A stretch of DNA of 64,000 bases, taken from positions 29,254,580 to 29,318,579 of the forward strand of contig NC_088678.1 in the NCBI RefSeq assembly GCF_950023065.1, read 5' to 3'. The DNA is from Planococcus citri. Its lineage: Eukaryota; Arthropoda; Insecta; Hemiptera; Pseudococcidae. The notes under the pieces are model-generated. The model did not search any database. It worked only from the letters and a program-made list of their open reading frames with translations, and was not told the DNA's origin. Below are positions 61,747 to 64,000 of the stretch, piece by piece. A program made the position numbers and the translations under genes. The first letter of the stretch is position 1, and every line of letters begins with the position of its first letter.

Positions 61747-61800
61747 CTTCTCGTCGCTTTCCAAAATACCGAAACAAGACACGCAGATACGATTGAAAAT
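61747..61800 (-). other. Possible small internal exon (minus strand), low confidence
   Basis: On the minus strand AGCGACGAGAAG is followed by GTAAGT, an ideal donor, and preceded by a GC-richer 54-bp segment whose frames read IFNRICVSCFGILESDEK or FSIVSACLVSVFWKATRR. The acceptor (GTGTGTGCTTGCAAAG) is weak. If the first frame is used, splicing to the exon at 56970 continues in the frame ending SITKQRSK. Confidence 0.2.
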
Positions 61801-62225
61801 CTTTGCAAGCACACACAATATTACATTATTATTACATACAACACAACACAATATATTTTATGAAAATAACTAAACGCTCTCGTTTTATAATACTTACTTT
61901 TTATACGACTAGATATGCTTATATAAAACATTCAACAATAGAAATAAATAAAATTTGGTTTTGGTGTTGTACGAAGACTAGATAACGAGAAAAATGGAAT
62001 GGAATTTTGACAAAACATTGCCATCGCAACGCAACTCTTGTGTGGTTCACATGTAGAAAAATTCTCAGGTAGTTCTACGCTGCAGTCATATAGCGAGCAG
62101 ATTTTTCAAGCTTCGAAAACTGATAGTACGATAGAAAGAAATAAAAAAAGGGGGATAAAAGTAGGGATAAAAAAACAAGGGGTACACATAATAGAATAGC
62201 TTTTTCGAAAAACCACTAGTCCTGG

Positions 62226-62235
62226 TATAAATATA
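62226..62235 (+). promoter_or_regulatory. TATA box candidate
   Basis: TATAAATATA is a strong TATA-box match about 790 bp upstream of the ATG at 63013, in a region with CG and CTCGAG words 30-50 bp further on. Random occurrence in AT-rich DNA is possible. Confidence 0.35.
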
Positions 62236-62951
62236 TACGGTAGTTAAAAAATCGTGATGTTGCACTCGAGTGAATTATATAGAAAAAGGAAAAAAAGAAC
62301 AAAAAAAAATCTAAGAAAACGAAAAAAATCTTCTCACATTTTGTTATCAGGTAGGTATTATGTAAATACGTATTGTGCCCCATCAACCATAATTGACATG
62401 AAAACTCACGCTGACTAGCATCATTTTGATTTGATTAGGTAATATAATATTTTGTCTGGTCGCGAAAACCTGGTGAAAAATTTGAGAATTTGTGTTTTTT
62501 TTGCAGTATGAAAGAAAAAAAAAGTAGGGAAATCGAGAATTAAAAGAAAAAATTTCTAATAAAAATGTGTATAATCACAGAAAGATTATCACAGAAATTA
62601 AAAAAGATAGAATATGGAAAACTACTGATTGTTTAAAAAGGCGATTAGAAAATAATCGAAAAACGCGCGAAGATAAGAATTACACGAAAATAGAAATTTT
62701 TTTTGTCTCAGTTATGGTTGACATGGAATTTTTTTTTCAAACTTCGATTTAATAGGTATAAAATAAAAAAGAAAAGTATATCGATGTATTTTGGTGTCAG
62801 CTTGGTTTTTTTATGACAATTCTTCGTCGTTATTTCCGCATCCAGATTTGGAAACAATTATCGAGTGTTGCGTATTAAGAACAAAGCGTGGTGTCATTCT
62901 AGTATACAACTACGTACAAAGTGTTCGCGAGAAGCTTAAAGCGTTTCTCGA
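62236..62951. other. Presumed 5' leader or upstream region of the gene at 63013
   Basis: A-rich DNA turning more balanced after 62800 (TTCGTCGTTATTTCCGCATC, GTGTTCGCGAGAAGC). TTTTTTTTGCAG ending at 62506 is a possible splice acceptor, so the leader may be spliced. Confidence 0.4.
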
Positions 62952-62987
62952 ATGAGTGCTAAACTACATTTCAAATTCCCTATATAA
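62952..62987 (+). other. Upstream ORF of 11 codons
   Basis: ATG AGT GCT ... ATA TAA lies 25 bp before the main start at 63013, in a different frame. If included in the leader it would reduce initiation at the main ATG. Confidence 0.35.
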
Positions 62988-63012
62988 CCTTTTTGATATC
63001 GTAGAACTGATA

Positions 63013-63217
63013 ATGGTTGAATTTAAAGTTTTGCCAAATGGCACGAATGATGCCGTAGATGATGGCGGAATTCCGCCTCTTCGAGCTTACACGCCGCTTT
63101 TACACACAGATCAAGACTTTAATAACTTTCATCAGCAGCATAGCGCAGTTGCGCTTCCTCATTTCCTCGCCAACAGTTTAACACGAACTGATAACGAATA
63201 TGTTGCTTTATCGAGAG
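63013..63217 (+). CDS. First coding exon of an unidentified gene leaving the window
   Basis: The frame MVEFKVLPNGTNDAVDDGG, then IPPLRAYTPLLHTDQDF, HQQHSAVALPHFLANSL and DNEYVALSRG uses markedly more C and G at third positions than chance frames nearby, and ends at TCGAGAG/GTTATT (63218) or, eight bases later, TATTAC/GTGTGT. A GTG-initiated extension to 62956 is open but hydrophobic and unlikely. The exon encodes a polar, acidic-start N-terminus without signal peptide, of the sort seen in cytosolic tails of membrane proteins or in adaptor proteins, but I recognise no family. No following exon is seen before 64000. Confidence 0.55.
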
Positions 63218-64000
63218 GTTATTACGTGTGTATTTGTAAATTGCTGTAACCGTGCGAGGTGAAAGGGAGCTTGGAAGGGGATGGAAAATGAGTTGAGGAC
63301 AAAAAAAAAAAATGAAAAACTACGACGATTTTCATTTCTACATCTTCATCACCCTGCAGTCTTCTCAAAGATCATTTAAATTGCTGGTCAACATTAATTT
63401 GGAAAGAATGGATAGTTGCCCAGTATACAGGGTGTCCGGAGATCAAAATGATGAAATTGAAAATTCGAATGGGATCGAATATCACTGAAAAAAAATTCAA
63501 GATGAATAAGTTGCATACCTTGATAACTGAAGGGGCTAAAGATCTTCGAAGAGACAAAAGCTGTTTTGATCTGACTCATTTAATCAATTTTTTTCGAAAC
63601 ACTGCTCATCCTGAAGTGAAAATTTAATTTATGTTCTTGAAAAAAAGTAACTCACCCCCTTCAATTTTGAAAGCAGGCAAAATTTAATCACACAATTTCT
63701 AAACACCCTGTTCTGTTTCAGGGAAAAATTTTTACTTCAACTTACATCAAATTCAAAGCTGTTTTTTGACATTTTTACAGATGAAATCGTCGTAAAATTA
63801 CCATTTTCAATGAAAATTCCTCAACTCAATTTCAAAAACTTTTTTAAAATATTGGTTTTTTTAAATTTTGAAGAAAAAAATTTACAAACCTCACAAAATT
63901 GAATAAAATAATTTTTTTTTCAACAATATTTTTTTTTTCAAACTCAATTCTTAGGTAATTTATTTTTAATTGTGAACTTCATTTTTATAACTTGAAAATG
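63218..64000. other. Likely first intron of the 63013 gene
   Basis: AT-rich. TATACAGGGTGTCCGGAG (about 63424) and AAACACCCTG (about 63700) may be the ends of another small CAGGGTGT element, but the inverted match is only about 9 bp. Nothing else seen. Confidence 0.45.

Noticed and set aside
62956..63012. Upstream extension of the 63013 exon with a hydrophobic segment
   Set aside because: It needs a GTG start. The ATG at 63013 begins the segment with coding-like codon use.
63424..63710. Another CAGGGTGT-ended MITE
   Set aside because: Only about 9 bp of the ends are inverted, and the right flank is TT rather than TA. Evidence is too weak for a feature of its own.
1..64000. tRNA and rRNA genes, retrotransposon polyproteins
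   Set aside because: No cloverleaf with A/B boxes, no rRNA core, and no reverse transcriptase or integrase motifs were noticed on either strand. A covariance-model scan would be needed to exclude small RNAs.

Overview
The window is nuclear DNA of an arthropod, most likely a sap-feeding hemipteran of the scale-insect or mealybug type. The placement is inferred from AT-richness, GT-AG introns, an insect-type heme peroxidase, metazoan MED14 and septin genes, and many copies of words such as TAGGTAC and ACTCGTA; no marker gene fixes the species. Most long open frames are chance products of AT-rich or tandemly repeated DNA. Real coding sequence is in short exons that join in phase through GT/AG junctions.

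Layout. Positions 1-14 kb hold no convincing coding exon: AT-rich DNA, one small TA-flanked element (3503-4140), a decayed minus-strand coiled-coil pseudogene (about 9968-10860) and three GC-richer islands (about 1.56-2.26, 8.44-8.93 and 13.39-13.80 kb) that could be promoters or 5' UTR exons of the next gene. From 14140 to 26926 (+) lies a 13-exon secreted animal heme peroxidase of 732 residues. Tail to tail with it is a nine-exon, 420-residue septin of the SEPT6 group on the minus strand (27798-30515). Head to head with the septin, across an 0.8 kb presumed bidirectional promoter, is a 25-exon, 1527-residue MED14 Mediator subunit (31339-42831, +). All three reading frames close without a frameshift or internal stop.

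From 43 to 53 kb the DNA is a dense nest of mobile and tandem elements: a 125-150 bp tandem array, an outer TIR element carrying a foldback and a hAT-like element with a perfect 8-bp target duplication, and a roughly 4.4 kb unit bounded by 54-bp inverted repeats. That unit encloses a 3.3 kb array of about 20-bp units (A-run plus GCACAACGCGATTT), followed by a TA-flanked element. From about 53.27 to 56.97 kb there is probably a long minus-strand 3' UTR and terminal coding exon of an unidentified gene. From 57 to 60.7 kb lie irregular repeats, an exactly 1000-bp TA-flanked element with 25-bp perfect termini, and a 127-147 bp tandem array. At 62.2-63.2 kb a TATA box and a first coding exon (63013, +) start an unidentified gene that leaves the window.

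The peroxidase acts outside the cell (signal peptide), the septin at the cell cortex and MED14 in the nucleus, so their adjacency suggests no shared pathway. The most unusual content is non-coding: two intronic copies of one foldback family (peroxidase and MED14 introns), able to form long hairpin RNA, and the TIR-bounded A-tract minisatellite.
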